Source of the DNA: Pyropia yezoensis
Taxonomy: Eukaryota > Rhodophyta > Bangiophyceae > Bangiales > Bangiaceae
Direction of reading: 5' to 3'
DNA: 64,000 nt
Assembly (NCBI GenBank): GCA_009829735.1
Contig: CM020620.1
Coordinates: 13,947,420-14,011,419 of the forward strand
Below the pieces are notes generated by a model. The model worked only from the letters and a program-made list of their open reading frames with translations, searched no databases and had not been told where the DNA came from. Of this stretch, positions 42,871-54,636 are shown piece after piece (position 1 is the first letter of the stretch; the number at the start of each line of letters is the position of its first letter). A program made the translations under genes and the position numbers.

Positions 42871-45800
42871 AGATGGATGTGACCCATCACATGTAGAAAG
42901 CCGACGAGAGCTGGTCCCGAAGCTTCAGGGACCTCTTCTGTCAAGAGGCGAGCCGGAAGCTCTCGCCGCAGACATCCATCTTCGCCGCAGCAGCCGAGGG
43001 GAGAAGATTGCGATAGCCAGCATCGTACACCGTATCTTCGCCTCGCTCGCTCACACTCGGCCACAGATGCGCCCATGTACGACAGAGGACGAGGTGATGC
43101 GCGAGATTGGGACTACCGGGGCTGAAGTACACTCTCTGCGAAAGACCACGATCCAATTATCCGCTGCAAGTGATTTATCCTTAGTTCTTGCCTCGCGACA
43201 GCCACGATTGCTTCCCACAAAACTTGATCTTCTGCCGTCGATGGTGGTATCATTTTTGCCCTTCACCGACAGTCGTTAAGTCTCCGCAGATCAGTAGTGC
43301 ATCCGTCGAACGTGAAGGGATTAAGAGCGCTCACATATCAGGATAGTGCAGCGTCAATAGGACCGCTGCTTTCTTGATCTCATTTGACTCCGGCTGGGGT
43401 GATTATGCGTCATGTCCTGAGCTGGAACGAAGCGCTATACACAAAAAAAATAGACAACTTATGAAGTTCTGGATTATGGCGGCAGTATAGTTACGATACT
43501 TTTCTCAAACCTGGTCCCAGGTCCTGATCGCGCACGTCCCGGAGCTGACGGAGGCGAACAGGTCTTGAATTTAATCGCGCATGTCTCACTTGCCACGTGA
43601 CTGTTTAAACAAAGAAATGGAGCCTTACCGTCACACTCTGTCCTCTTCTTCTTCATCTAGGGCAGTAAATAGCTCCTGTCCACTTCCGCCATGCTAAGCG
43701 CCTCGTTCAACGTGTCCTCCTGCACGCCTTCAAGCTCATTCGCTTGCGTTACGTACAGATGTTCATCATAGCTCATCGTCTATCTTCATTGCGAGGGGTT
43801 GATAGTGAGCGGAACTGAGCAGAATCACTTTCATGGTGCGATTCTTGCTAGTGTCATCCGTCGAGCATCTGGTACAGCCCATGGAAACAACACGGACTGT
43901 ACGACGACCCGGACGGCAAATTCGCGCGATTGCCTCCTCGAGCTCGCATGCCCACCCCTCACGACCTTCAGATACTGTCGTACGCATGCCAAGATATTGT
44001 ATACACTTCGACAACAAAATGGTGCCAACTGAAGGGTCCCCCAGCAAGGATTGAAGCGGCGCTCAGACCAGTCTCCACCTCTTTCCTGCATGCCTAAAAA
44101 AGGGTTAATGATTTTGGCCATGTTATGTGACATGGGGAGCAGTCCAACCTGGTGAACTTTTGGGGTAACGCCCTTCCTCATGTGTAGAGGTCTCGCTGGG
44201 CTAGTGCACGTGCGGGTATGGAACGTAGGTGTACCATCGACCCAGTAATGCCCGAAAGATAGCGAACATTTATGACCAGGAAGTGTAACAGTACATGGCT
44301 TTGCGACCTGGAGTATCCGCGGACGTCGGCGAAAATCAGGTTTTCCTCAAGTAAGCATCACTTCCGCAGCCCCATCCTTCCCCAGCACCATCTGGCGCTT
44401 CACCAGACACACGAGAGCGGCTGCGGGTATTTTTCTTCCAGGACCCCTGTCTCCGGCATCCGACGGGTTCCCTCCGCAGTTTCTTACTGCGTCCTGGCCT
44501 TTTGCGACTCCGCGTTTGACGTGGACGGCCACTCGCATGCCTGCGTAATCTACATTCGCGGCTTTCCGTGCCCTGCATAGCTTGGTATAATGCACAAGAG
44601 CTTCCAGAGTGTCGCCGGCCGAACAGTCGACATCGCTGTGCTACTGCGGGGCGATCCTCTGGCACCTAGAACCGCCCACCCATCTCGCGCCCTTAGTCAG
44701 GCGCTATTGGCTTGGAGTTCGAGAACCATTCTCTTTGCTGAAGCGTTTTTGCGCCCACGTGCCTCGGCATGGTGCCTAAGGGAATGCAGCATGATCGAGG
44801 AGGGTCGGAAAGAAAGAGGGGAGGGGGCAGCGACATAGTCGCGAAGGGTTGGGGGAGCAGGAGGCGGAGGGATAGCAACCGGGTGGACCGTGTTGGGTGA
44901 GCAGTGCGGGCGGGCGGGGTGGGCAGAAAGGTTCGTCGTAGTAACGGCCACTGTGAGCTCATGAGGCAAGCGCGGAGCGGCACCACACGCGTTGACCTAT
45001 TGATGGGCCACTGCAGTGAATCCATCATTCTCTGTGTTGGCCTCAATTGGTGCTGGCCCGGCTATGCTGCTGGGGTGGGTGCGCGGCCACTTTGAGCTGC
45101 TGCTCGCAGCAGCGTTAGAAGTGCCCGTTCCAAGGGTCACTCGTGCCAGCTCTGCTCCCTGTTCCTGGGTCAACTCGTTCCCTGGAGCGCGCGAGACGTC
45201 GCCCTCCGCTGCTCCCAAGCGGGGATGGAAGCGCGTTGTGATAGACATCCACACGGTTTTAGAAAGGGGTTGCCGGCCGCCGCGCATCGAAGACCTGCAA
45301 GCTGCGCGTCTTGAGTGTGTGAAGACGGCATCACCCCACTTGAGCAGCAATGACACGCATGCTGCAGTGGAACGTTCTCTATGAAATTCTCCCGGTACCC
45401 TTGAGGATCAGTGCCGCGAACATCAGATACGCTTCATTCGAACGGTACTCTGTATTATGCCAGTTTGAGACTACCGCGGATGAACATCTTGATACGCTTG
45501 TTTGACTCACACGTGGTACCTCTTGGCGTGGTAGCCTTAATCAGACCTCCTTTGAATCGAATCCCGCTGTGGCCTTCATTCTATCGCAGGAAGCATTGCA
45601 GACAGCGCCGTCTCGAGAAAACGCTGAATGCAGTCTTTCCTTCATGAACGGCGAACCAGTCAGGCGAGCTTCGCCGTCGCTGTCATCCTCGAGACCGACG
45701 ACAGTGACCTACCACATCCAATCAGCTTCATCCGCAACATTGCACGCACTGCTGAATGAAAGTCGACCTCATGCTGTGCCTTTTGCAGGATTGCTCGCCC

Positions 45801-46954
45801 CGGGTGCTCGACATCCCAAGGCAAGAGAGCGAGATTGACGTGACTCCCCGAATTTCGTGAACTGCTCGGCGACGCGTAGCCACACATAACCGTGCGGTGC
45901 GGAGCGGCCGTCGAGGGCGCGTCACACTACGGCACGGTACACGCGGGTGATCGTGACCCTACAAACAACGTGCCTCGTCCAGAATCTTGAGTCAGGACAC
46001 GGCTGCTCCCAGTGCAAAGCAGCTTGCTTTCGTCATTGGAAGAAGCGGCAGACGTTTTCATACATTTCCGACGAAAACGCTCAGTGTGATACAGTCGGGC
46101 ATGCTGGGAAAGGCAGGTTTTCAAATGTCTATTCTACCGGATCTGGGCACCAAATGATGCCCGGTCAGACCGGTCAGGCGTGAAATGATGCCCAGGATCC
46201 TGGGCCCCAAAATCGTCGATTCCAGCGACGCTGCATAGGAAAACGGCATTTCGGGAGTGCACATAGGAAGCGTTTTTTCTTCTTCGTTCACTGCGGAGGA
46301 ACTTGGGCGCTTTTACCCAGCCCTCGCGGGCGGAGTAGTGTTAATGCAGCTCCTGGGTGCTCCCTGAGCCCAATCCCTGTCGCTGATCGTGAGGGACGTC
46401 GAGGTGAGATGGCGTGACATGGGCTCTTCACCCCTATTCCACGCCGAGTGCACGGGTGACAGGTCGCGTCCAGGTGCACCAAGAAGACAAAGGGGGGACG
46501 GAAGTGCGCAGCGAAGTGCGTCGTCCAAGGGGCTGACAGTCGCCGAAGAAGTCGTCACTTCTCTGGCCTCAGCCCGTCTTTTACAAAATGAGTAACCCCA
46601 AAGGCAAACAGGCATCGCTGAGTCCGATTCTGCAGTCACAACTGGCTAAATCTAGCACCTCTAGAGGTGCGGAACATACTGGAAACTCGGGTAGAAAGTG
46701 GGCATTAAATGATGCCCCAGGCATCAAGTGATACCGACCGTATTTGGAATAGACACTAGGAGTGCACGGGGCCTGGACTTCAACAGCCACATTTTGCAAC
46801 TCGTCTTTCCACTTCGAGCAAGTTTGGTTTAAACTTTTTCAACAAGCACAATGTGCATGTCAAACTGTACATATCGCAAGCTGAAGTTTTTTGAAGTTGA
46901 TCTGCGGCAATGATCTTACAATCCAGCCTTCACGGTTCTGTTGCACACGTCTGT
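42871..46954. other. Lower-GC region without recognisable genes
   Basis: Only short ORFs (about 120 codons at most) with no domain on either strand. A weak inverted similarity links ~46,115-46,165 with ~46,690-46,765 (TGTCTATTC and ATGATGCC blocks in opposite orientation), perhaps a decayed transposon end pair. Probably repeat-derived intergenic DNA. Confidence 0.4.
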
Positions 46955-47923
46955 TGCACACGCCTAGTTAAGGAGTGCAGCCTGGGTTTCTTTACACTAG
47001 CCTTTTCAAAGAAACGTGCAGCCCTGTGAGTGGCTGAGAAGAAAATTGGGGTTTTTTCGTGACCCCAATTTTCACCCCACGCCACAGAGGCCGTGAGGGA
47101 CGGTCGGGCGCAGCCCCGGTGACGCGGCCACCGGGATCTTGCGCATGAGTGTGTCCCCCCGAGTAAATCTACCCAACCCCTTGCACGACATTTCCACCCC
47201 TCCCTCCCCTCCCGTCGCCTTGACGCCTCCCCCTTCAACCCCCCCCCCGCCGGAGTCGCAAGGTGACAGCCCTTCCCCCATCAATAACTCCATTCCTGTC
47301 GCTGTTACCCCGGGCATTCTCAGACATCTCTGAGATGCCCCGGGGAAGCGTCTGCAGGTGTACTATGAGGGTCAAAAAGCCTCTGAGATGCAGAGGACAG
47401 TACATCCGCCACAGGTGGTAACGTCACAGTCATGGGGGGAATGCACCTTCCCCGAGACGTGAAAAGACGCCCCCTGCGCCGGGCCCACCCCTGTTTGACC
47501 TCGCCAACCCCGGGTGTGGCAGGTAGTGAGCCTTTGGGGGGTGCACCAGGCGAGGGTGGTGGCCTTTGGGCGCTGTGCGAGGGGATGAGGTGGGGTGGGT
47601 GGCACTTCACCAAGGTTTGGTGTTTCGTTCCGGCAGCCGTTCTTCGAGGAACGGTTGACTCTCCACTATGCATTCTTTTCTAATTTTTCTATTCTCACCT
47701 GCCCCACACGGCCGTGACAACGGGTGCAGGTGAACACGTGTACATTCTTCAACTTCCTGTGGCCCAAAGGAAGAAAAAGACCTGACACCTCGCTCTTGAG
47801 CCAATGCGGTGACAGAATTGCCCCTCAGACCGATCGAATTGATCTTCGTCGGCCAATGAGGAGACGAGGGAGCCCGTGAAACCCAGGCTTCACAAAAAGG
47901 GCCCTCTTAACTAGGCGTGTGCA
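46955..47923. mobile_element. Candidate non-autonomous DNA element with terminal inverted repeats
   Basis: The left arm (46955-46990) reads TGCACACGCCTAGTTAAGG...GCCTGGGTTTC. The right arm (47878-47923) reads GAAACCCAGGC...TTAACTAGGCGTGTGCA, its reverse complement with a ~10-base insertion. The 969-bp body has no transposase-like ORF. The left end is preceded by a second GTTGCACACG, so the exact target duplication is unclear. Confidence 0.5.
47041..47073. repeat. Perfect 12-bp hairpin
   Basis: GAAAATTGGGGT (47041-47052) and ACCCCAATTTTC (47062-47073) are exact reverse complements around a 9-base loop (TTTTTCGTG). It lies within the TIR-bounded element near its left end. Confidence 0.7.
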
Positions 47924-50242
47924 CAGCACGTCCCGAACGCGCTCCGCTAAACGCCCCGACACGACGCCGGGCTGTCCGATCGCGGCGGAACGCGACGGGA
48001 CGCGCATTAATCTGACACGCGCGAGTTCCGGTCTCGGGCATTCATCAGGTTCAGACCCGGCGAGATGTTGCAGGCGAAGCGATGAGAGTGTCCAGCATGC
48101 GTCAGGATGAGGGAGAGCAATGGATAGGGTGACTTGTAAGCACCTCTCTTCGTCATGGACTTGATTTAGATCAGACTAGTACGGTTGGACTTCCTCTTAG
48201 TAGGTGTAGTACTGAGAAAGCGTGTCGTGAGATTTCAACTACCGTTCCCTGGCCAGGAGAACTGGTGCGCATATAACCGTTGACAGACTGTACCGGCCCG
48301 GGGGGGAATGGAGTGTACCGTGTGCAGATCGGGAGACCGAACTCAACTAGACCGGGTCTCGTGATGAGGAACTGCGACACCGCCTCACGAGATCGCGTGT
48401 GCCCCTCGTGAATGGCGTCCTCCACGCCCGGTTAAATGGGCCTGTAAGAGGTCATCTCTGCCTTTATCGTCTGTGCTTCACTCTGCTTCACCGGGGCACA
48501 GAGACAAGAAAAAATGTGCATAAAAAAGAAGAGCTCATAGCGCATCTGATGGTGTTTGGCGTGGGTAATTCTTTCCAGTCAGCCTGGCCTCAGGGGCCTG
48601 TTGTATCTCTCTTGCGCAACCGTTGCGGAGGCGACCTCCCGCGTTCTCTCTGGGTGTTGCCGTGGGTGTTCAACCAATCCGCGTTGCGGTGGGTTGTCGG
48701 CGGTGGCAGCGGTGGCGGGGGCCCGAGTGGGAGCTGCGGCGGGGGCGACCCCCGAGTGGGGACAGGGGGGGCGGCCTGCGGCGGCGGCGGCGGCGGCGAC
48801 AACGGTGGCGGCGGCGGTGGCGTCGGCGCGCCCTGGACCCCTCCCCCCCCCCCATGCCACCGCCCCATCTGATGGTCCCCCTCGCCCCCTCCACCGCCGC
48901 CCCCTTTACCAGCTCTGGGGTTTTCAGCCCCCTCCCCCTGCGACGGTGACAGCAGCGACGCGGCGGCGTCGGGCGGCTGCCACGGCGGCCGCCGTCGCGG
49001 CGGTGGCGGCGACGGCGACTGCTGTGGCGGCGAGTGTGCCAATGTGGGCGCACCCATCAGCCTGCCCCTCCCTGACCCCCCCCTCGGAGTCCCTGCCGCA
49101 TTGACCACCCGCCCCGCCCTGTCGCCGTCACGGCGGGACGGCCCCTTCGGCGCTGACGCTGGCCGCCGCCGGCAGGGGTCGCGGTCGTTCTGCGCGAGGG
49201 GGGGAGAGGGCGGGGGGCGACAGCTGCGGAGCCACCGCCACCGTCCATGGCCGTGCGAGTGGGCAGCGGCGACGCGGGCACGGACTCTGTGGCGCCCACA
49301 GCAGCGGCAGCAACCACGGCAGCGGATGCGAGGGCGGCAGCGGCGGAAACGGCGACGGCAACCGTGGCGGGCGTGGGGGAGAAGAACCGCCCCCCCCCCA
49401 CGCCTCGCGCCCGGGGAGGGTGCCCGCTGTGGCACGCCCTCCCCGTGCTGGCGGCGCGCTCGCTGCCCCTGACCGCTCGTGCGCCCCCTCCCACTGTTTC
49501 ATACTTGCTCTTTTTTGTACCTCCCCGCCGTCGCCGCCGGCACCATCGTTCGTGATGCCCACCACCCACAGAAGGGGTGGGGGTGCAGAGGGGTGGGGGG
49601 TGTAGGGGGGGGGGGGTGTGGGGAAGGGAGTGCGGGGGGGTATGCGGGCGCGTGTGCCGCAGCGGAGCAAGCTGCCCCATCCCCCGGCTACCCGCCTCCC
49701 CCGACGCCACGTCGGCGGCTGCCGACGCGCGAGACCCCCCGTCCTGAAGGGTGTGGCGGTGGACGCCGCGGGAGCAGCGGGGACATGCCGCCGCGGGTGC
49801 CGCGCAGGACGCGGGCCATCAAGTTGAGGGGGGGGGGGGGGGGGGGGGGGGAAGGGGAGGGGGGGTGCATGAGAGCGCTCGGTCCCATTCCTCCCCCCCA
49901 CCCACCGGCCAAATATGCGACGGCGTCCCATGCACGTGACCACTCCCTCTCGTCGGCACCCATGGGGTGACGACGAGCCCGTGTGGCGGCGGCCGTGGTC
50001 GACATCGCATCCCCCCACCACTCACCCACATCCCCCCCCCCCACCCGGCGCTTCTACCTCCTCCGCCTCCGCCTCCTCTACCTCGCCTTTCGCCACCCCG
50101 AGCTCCCTTTCCCCACTCTGCCACCTCCCTGCCTCCTCTCCCAACGCTTCACCGTTGGTCGCGAAGGGGGGGGGGGTGCACCTCGGGGCAGCGCTCCGAG
50201 GCGCAACGACCGCGTGGATGCCCTTCCTCCCCCCCCCGCGCG

Positions 50243-50277
<35 letters not shown>

Positions 50278-50282
50278 CCCCA
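47924..50282. other. Return to GC-rich sequence, no supported gene
   Basis: Composition rises sharply at ~48,650. Long open frames occur on both strands to 50,280 but are Ala/Gly/Pro/Arg compositional frames with no domain. A G-run sits at ~49,830-49,851 and a C-run at ~50,236-50,276, just before the next possible exon. Confidence 0.4.
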
Positions 50283-50501
50283 ATGGACCGCCGGGCGGTA
50301 CGGCCGCGCAACAGCGGCGACGACTTTGTGATGCTCACCCCCGAGCAGCGGGCGGCGCTGCTCGCCGCCGCGGGGCCCCACGTGTGCGCCCGGTGTGGCA
50401 CCTCGTCGACGACGCAGTGGCGGCTCTGGGTGCCGCCGCCGCCGCCGCCCTCCCCACCACCACCACCGTCCGCAGGTGCCGACCATGGGAACCACATCTC
50501 G
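50283..50501 (+). CDS. Possible first exon of a GATA-type zinc-finger protein
   Basis: ATG at 50283 in a CCCCAATGG context. It encodes MDRRAVRPRNSGDDFVML, TPEQRAALLAAAG and then CARCGTSSTTQWR, which matches the first half of a GATA finger (CxxCGTxxTxxWR). The Pro-rich stretch after it ends at a GTGAGC donor (50502). The second cysteine pair (LCNACG type) is not in this exon and I did not find it downstream, so the finger is incomplete or in an exon I missed. The opposite strand is also open. Tentative. Confidence 0.4.
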
Positions 50502-50920
50502 GTGAGCGCCCCCTCCCCCCCCCCGCACCCGCTCGCCAATCGCGCGGAATAGGTCCCCCCGGCTGGCCGCCGCCTCCATCGCCCATTGGTCAGTCCCCGT
50601 GAGTGCCAGGTTCACCGTCCCGTACACCATCCCCGTCGGCGACTACTCTGGCAGCCGCACCGATGGGGCACGCGGCGGCGGCGGGAGCGTCGGCGGCCAA
50701 GCCCGACGCACGGTCCCCGCTGAAGGGTGACGTGCGCGCGCGTGCACTTGACCCACCTGCCCGCCGCTGCTTTCCCCCGCCGCCCCCGCTTTGAGCGCTC
50801 TCCCCGCCCGCCCATTCCCCGGCCGGCTGTGCTCAGTGGTGCCCCCATCCCCATGAGCATCGCACGCTGGCCGCCACAGGCGGGGCAGGGGGCGGGGGTG
50901 GCGGGACCGCCCCCGCCACC

Positions 50921-50954
<34 letters not shown>

Positions 50955-52063
50955 CCCCCCGCCAATCCCCACAAGGCCTGGCTGTCTCGACCCGCCAGGC
51001 GGCCACGGCAGCCCCGCTGACCCCATTTTGTCCCCGTCCCCCCCCCCTTTTTTTGCTGCATCCCCTGACGCTGACGGGCTGGGGCAGAGTTGGGATGGCT
51101 GGGATGGCTCTGCGGCGGGGGGCTGTCACCGCCTGTCGTCGTGGCCGCGGGGGCGCGGCGGCGCGACGGATGGGCGACCGCGGCGTCGCTGGCCTGGCCG
51201 CTGCTGCTGCCGACTGCTGCTGCTGCTGCTGCTTCCGTCTTGGCCGCCGCCGCTGCCCCTGCCGGCGGCGTCGACAGCGACGGCGCTCCCCCCCTCTGGG
51301 TCGCGACAGGCGTCCCCGCGTCGGGGCGTTCACCGGGCAGCGGCAGCGGCAGCGGCAGCGGCAGCGGCAGCGGCGGCGTCGGGGGCGGCGGCGGCGGCGG
51401 CGGCAGCCTGGGACGGCCGGCCGGCCGGCCACGCGTCACTGCGCGCGCGCGTGCGGTGGCAGACACTTCCCCCTGGCGCGAGGCGCTTGCACTCTGCTCG
51501 CCGTCGCCGTCGCCGCCACCGCTGCCTGCGGCTGAGCGTGGGTGGGTGGGGGGGGGGGGGAAGGGACAGGGGGCAGGGGATCCCGCCGTCGGGGGTGGGC
51601 CACCACCCTGGCACGTCGGGCAGGACCTGGTAGTGGGGTGGGGGTGGAGGCGGGGTGTGGGCGGTCACCCCTTCTCTCCCGCGGGCTTCCGGCGGGCGTT
51701 TTGGGCAGAGATGGCTGATAGGCCCTTCGTTGGGGGGGGGGTGGGGGGGGGGGGGGGAAGGTGAAGCAAGGTAGGAGGGAGGGAAGGCAGCGCGGGGGCG
51801 GGGCAGCGCGGAGGTGGGGCGGCAGGGGGGGGGGGGGGTGGGTGGAGGGCTGCTGCGCTGGGCGGGCCTGTGGCGGCGGCCGGGCGGCCGCCCTTGCGTC
51901 GGCACCCCCGCCCCCCCCCCCACCCCCACCGCCTTTGCTGACAGGGCGCTGTCTCGGTTGGATCGCGCAGCCTCACGGGGCTGCCGCTGCTGTCCCGCGC
52001 TGTCGCGGCCGCGGCGAGGCTGGCTGGTACACAACCGTGGTCGGCCGCCACGCGGAACGGCGC
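50502..52063. other. GC-rich spacer with ambiguous open frames
   Basis: Minus-strand fragments such as MVYGTVNLALTGTDQWAMEAA (50,630 downward) look protein-like but cannot be joined into a gene. Homopolymer C or G runs at 50,924-50,953, 51,737-51,760 and 51,826-51,838 make frames unreliable. Short CAG/GGC repeats lie at 51,340-51,400. A TATAAAAG on the plus strand is at 52065-52072. Confidence 0.35.
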
Positions 52064-52812
52064 TTATAAAAGAAAAAGCCGACGCCGGGCAGGCCCGGCG
52101 GCAGCCCCGCGCGGCCGGCGTGCCCCCCCCGCACCACGTCGGCGAGCAGTCGGTCGGGGCGGGCGGCGGCGGCCTCGTCGGCCGCTGCCGCCTCCCAACC
52201 GCAGGGCCGGGACGTAGACGCGGCCGCACGGCAGCGCGTCCAGGGCGGCGAGGCGCGCGACGCCCCGCCGCCGCGCCGCCGCCCGGTCTGCTGCAAGCGC
52301 CGCGTCGATGGCGTTGACGGGCGCGCCCCTCCCCGCACCCGCGGGGACCCCGCCCTCCGCCGCCACCACCACGTCGTCGGCGATCGCGGCGGGGCCGGCG
52401 GCCGCCGCGTCGAGCGCGTCAATACAGGACCTGCATTCGCGGCGCCCGCTGCGACCTCCGCCCCCCCCACCAGCCAGCGCCCCCCCCTTCATGGGCCCGT
52501 CGGTGGCAGCGGGGCGCGCCCTGCCGGCAAGGCGGGCGGCGACAGACACCACCTCCCCGTCGACGCGGGCGGTACGTAGCAGGGCTGGGGGACGGACGGC
52601 GGGGACTTGGCCCCCGCCGTCCGCCGTTACTGCCCCCTCCCCCCCGGCCGTCGCGACCACCCCACCAGCCGTCACGCTCCGCACGGCCGCCACGCCCGCC
52701 GTTCGGCCGGCCGCAGGCACCGCGCTGCAGCCACCGCCCGCGACCACGTCCTGCGCGGCGGCTGGGCCGCCCTGCGCCGCGGCCCCCACTGCCGCCACGC
52801 TGCCCTTCAATA
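52064..52812 (-). CDS. Hypothetical Ala-rich exon
   Basis: A minus-strand open frame that follows a good acceptor (CACACCCATTTACAG at ~52813). It encodes LKGSVAAVGAAAQGG, ARVDGEVVSVAARLAGRA, CRSCIDALDAAAAGPAAIAD and AALDALPCGRVYVPALRLGG. I recognise no family. The plus strand is open too (ATG at 52308), so the coding strand is not certain. Confidence 0.25.
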
Positions 52813-53307
52813 CTGTAAATGGGTGTGGGGTAGGGAGGCGCTGTCCGCGTTCCCCATGTGTGCAGGTCCCCGGTGATCCGCCCCTGCTACACCGCAAACT
52901 GCACACAAGCGCTGGCGACACGTAGCAATGTAGCACTCGTTCTCTCTCGGTGGTCGGACGCTCTGCCCACCACCACCGCTCCTTCCCCTCTCGGTCATCG
53001 ACCCCTTCCATATAGCACACGCGGCCGTGGCGCTGCTCCCCCGAGGTCCGCCCGCCGTCGTGGCGGCTGCCGCTCAACGCCTTCGTCGGGCGGCCACCGC
53101 TCGACGGTTGCTGCTGCTGGGGGAGCTCAGCTTCCCCCCGCCCGTGCTGCCAGGTGTCGCCGCGCGGGACAGGTGTCCAGGCCCCGGACCACCAGCAGCC
53201 TCCCGTGGCAGGAAAAGTAATGCCCTCACAGCTGTACCTCTCTCCCCCCCCTCCCCCCCCAACCTAACGTACACCCCCGCCCATCGGGGGGACGTGACGG
53301 CCTCCTC

Positions 53308-54636
53308 TCACGCCTTGTTCCCCTCCCCCCCCGCGACGGTGCCCCAGTCTTGCATGGCCGCAAAGGAGGACCCAAATGCCGCCACGTCAGCCGCGTAGTA
53401 GCGCGCTATCGCGTCGCGGCAAGACGGTTCGGCCGTCACTCCTGACGCGTCTGCGGCGGCCGCGTCGGCCGCGCTCAGCGCCGACCGGGGCAAATACCAC
53501 GCGGCAGGCGGCGCGGCGCCCTGCCGCGCATTCTTGACCTCGTTGACGTAGGGGGGGAGGGGCGGCAGCCCGCCCTTCCGCCGGTTATTGATGGCGTCAA
53601 TAACTTCGTTAAGGTGGATCTCAATATCCTCGGAGCGGCCCACAAAATCGACCCAGCACTCGCCCGACGAGGTGCACAGACGGGGGAGCTGCGACCCCCA
53701 GTGCTCGTTGGTGCCCCGCGAGATTGGATAAGGCCCGCCGTTCTTAACCGCCCACGCCGCCGACGGGCCGGCAGGCCGGTAGCAGTAACGAGTGGTGTCA
53801 GGGTCTGCGCACCAGGCATCCCAGCTGATGTGTCCCGTCGAGCCCATCTGGCAAAAGGAGTAGACACTCACCGCCCGTGCCCAGACGTTGCGGATAAGGG
53901 AAAAGACGTAGTAGGTGGAAAACTTGGCCCGCGGCACCTCCGCGCATGGCGTGAAGCGGTAGCCCGTGTCGCGATAGCTGAGAAGCGGCGCTGTGCAGTT
54001 GGAGTCGAGCTTGCGGCCCAACCTCGGGCTGCCGCACAGGGAGCGCACCAGGTAGTCGCGGACGGACGAGCTACCCGCCTTCTGCACAACAATGTAGATG
54101 AATCGATAGGTATCCGACACGGCACACCGCACTCCCGGGTCTGAGACGAGCTCACCGTGCCCCTCAAATGCAGGAGGGAAGCTCGCGTCCGACACCACCT
54201 TGCGAACCGCCCTCAGCAGCGGGTAGGGTGGATGTAGGGGTGCCGCCGCCGCCGCCACGTCGATAGCCGCTGCCGCGTCGGCGGCTGCCGACGGCAGCGA
54301 CGGCGGCAGGGGCGGCGCGGCAATCGGGCGTGTTGGGAAGGGTGTCTCGGCGTCGGCGGAAAGCCGTGCTGCGCGCTCCCTGTACCGTGGCGCCGCCACG
54401 TCGGGCGCTGACGTGCTCGCCGCGGCCAGCCGCGACCCCGACGAGGACGGCGTCGACGGGAGTGGAGACGCCGCTGCCAGCCAGTCGGTGGTGCCGTAAT
54501 AAGTGCCCGCACTGACAAGGAGCGCCACCACAGTAAATCCCAAGGTGGCCGCGGCGGCTGTCATCCAGGGGCTGCGCCTGTGGCGACCGCCGGGGAAGGT
54601 GGCACCGCCGGGCTGGGGGGGGAGTAGGGCGTCCAT
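53308..54636 (-). CDS. Carbohydrate sulfotransferase (Sulfotransfer_2 family), type II membrane protein
   Basis: 442 residues from the ATG at 54636, no intron needed. A single membrane helix lies near the N-terminus (AAAATLGFTVVALLVSAGTYYG, split here as residues 27-47), then a Ser/Ala/Pro stem, then the lumenal catalytic domain. The 5'-phosphosulfate (PAPS) loop is IVVQKAGSSSVRDYL (182-196) and the 3'-phosphate site is SLIRNVWARAVSVY (246-259). HWGSQLPRLC (312-321) and WVDFVGRSEDIEIHL (328-342) match later conserved blocks of the chondroitin/dermatan-type family. Cysteines at 171, 201, 214 and 231 could form disulfides. It should transfer sulfate from PAPS to a Golgi glycan; in a red alga a sulfated galactan is a natural but unproven acceptor. 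It uses RN where many relatives have RDP in the 3'-phosphate site. Confidence 0.85.
   Translation of the reverse strand: MDALLPPQPGGATFPGGRHRRSPWMTAAAATLGFTVVALLVSAGTYYGTTDWLAAASPLPSTPSSSGSRLAAASTSAPDVAAPRYRERAARLSADAETPFPTRPIAAPPLPPSLPSAAADAAAAIDVAAAAAPLHPPYPLLRAVRKVVSDASFPPAFEGHGELVSDPGVRCAVSDTYRFIYIVVQKAGSSSVRDYLVRSLCGSPRLGRKLDSNCTAPLLSYRDTGYRFTPCAEVPRAKFSTYYVFSLIRNVWARAVSVYSFCQMGSTGHISWDAWCADPDTTRYCYRPAGPSAAWAVKNGGPYPISRGTNEHWGSQLPRLCTSSGECWVDFVGRSEDIEIHLNEVIDAINNRRKGGLPPLPPYVNEVKNARQGAAPPAAWYLPRSALSAADAAAADASGVTAEPSCRDAIARYYAADVAAFGSSFAAMQDWGTVAGGEGNKA

Noticed and set aside
46115..46765. Second inverted-repeat element
   Set aside because: The arms share only short blocks (TGTCTATTC, ATGATGCC), too weak to call.
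51340..51400. CRISPR-like array
   Set aside because: The short GGCAGC repeats are a simple trinucleotide-type repeat without spacers. No CRISPR array exists in the window.
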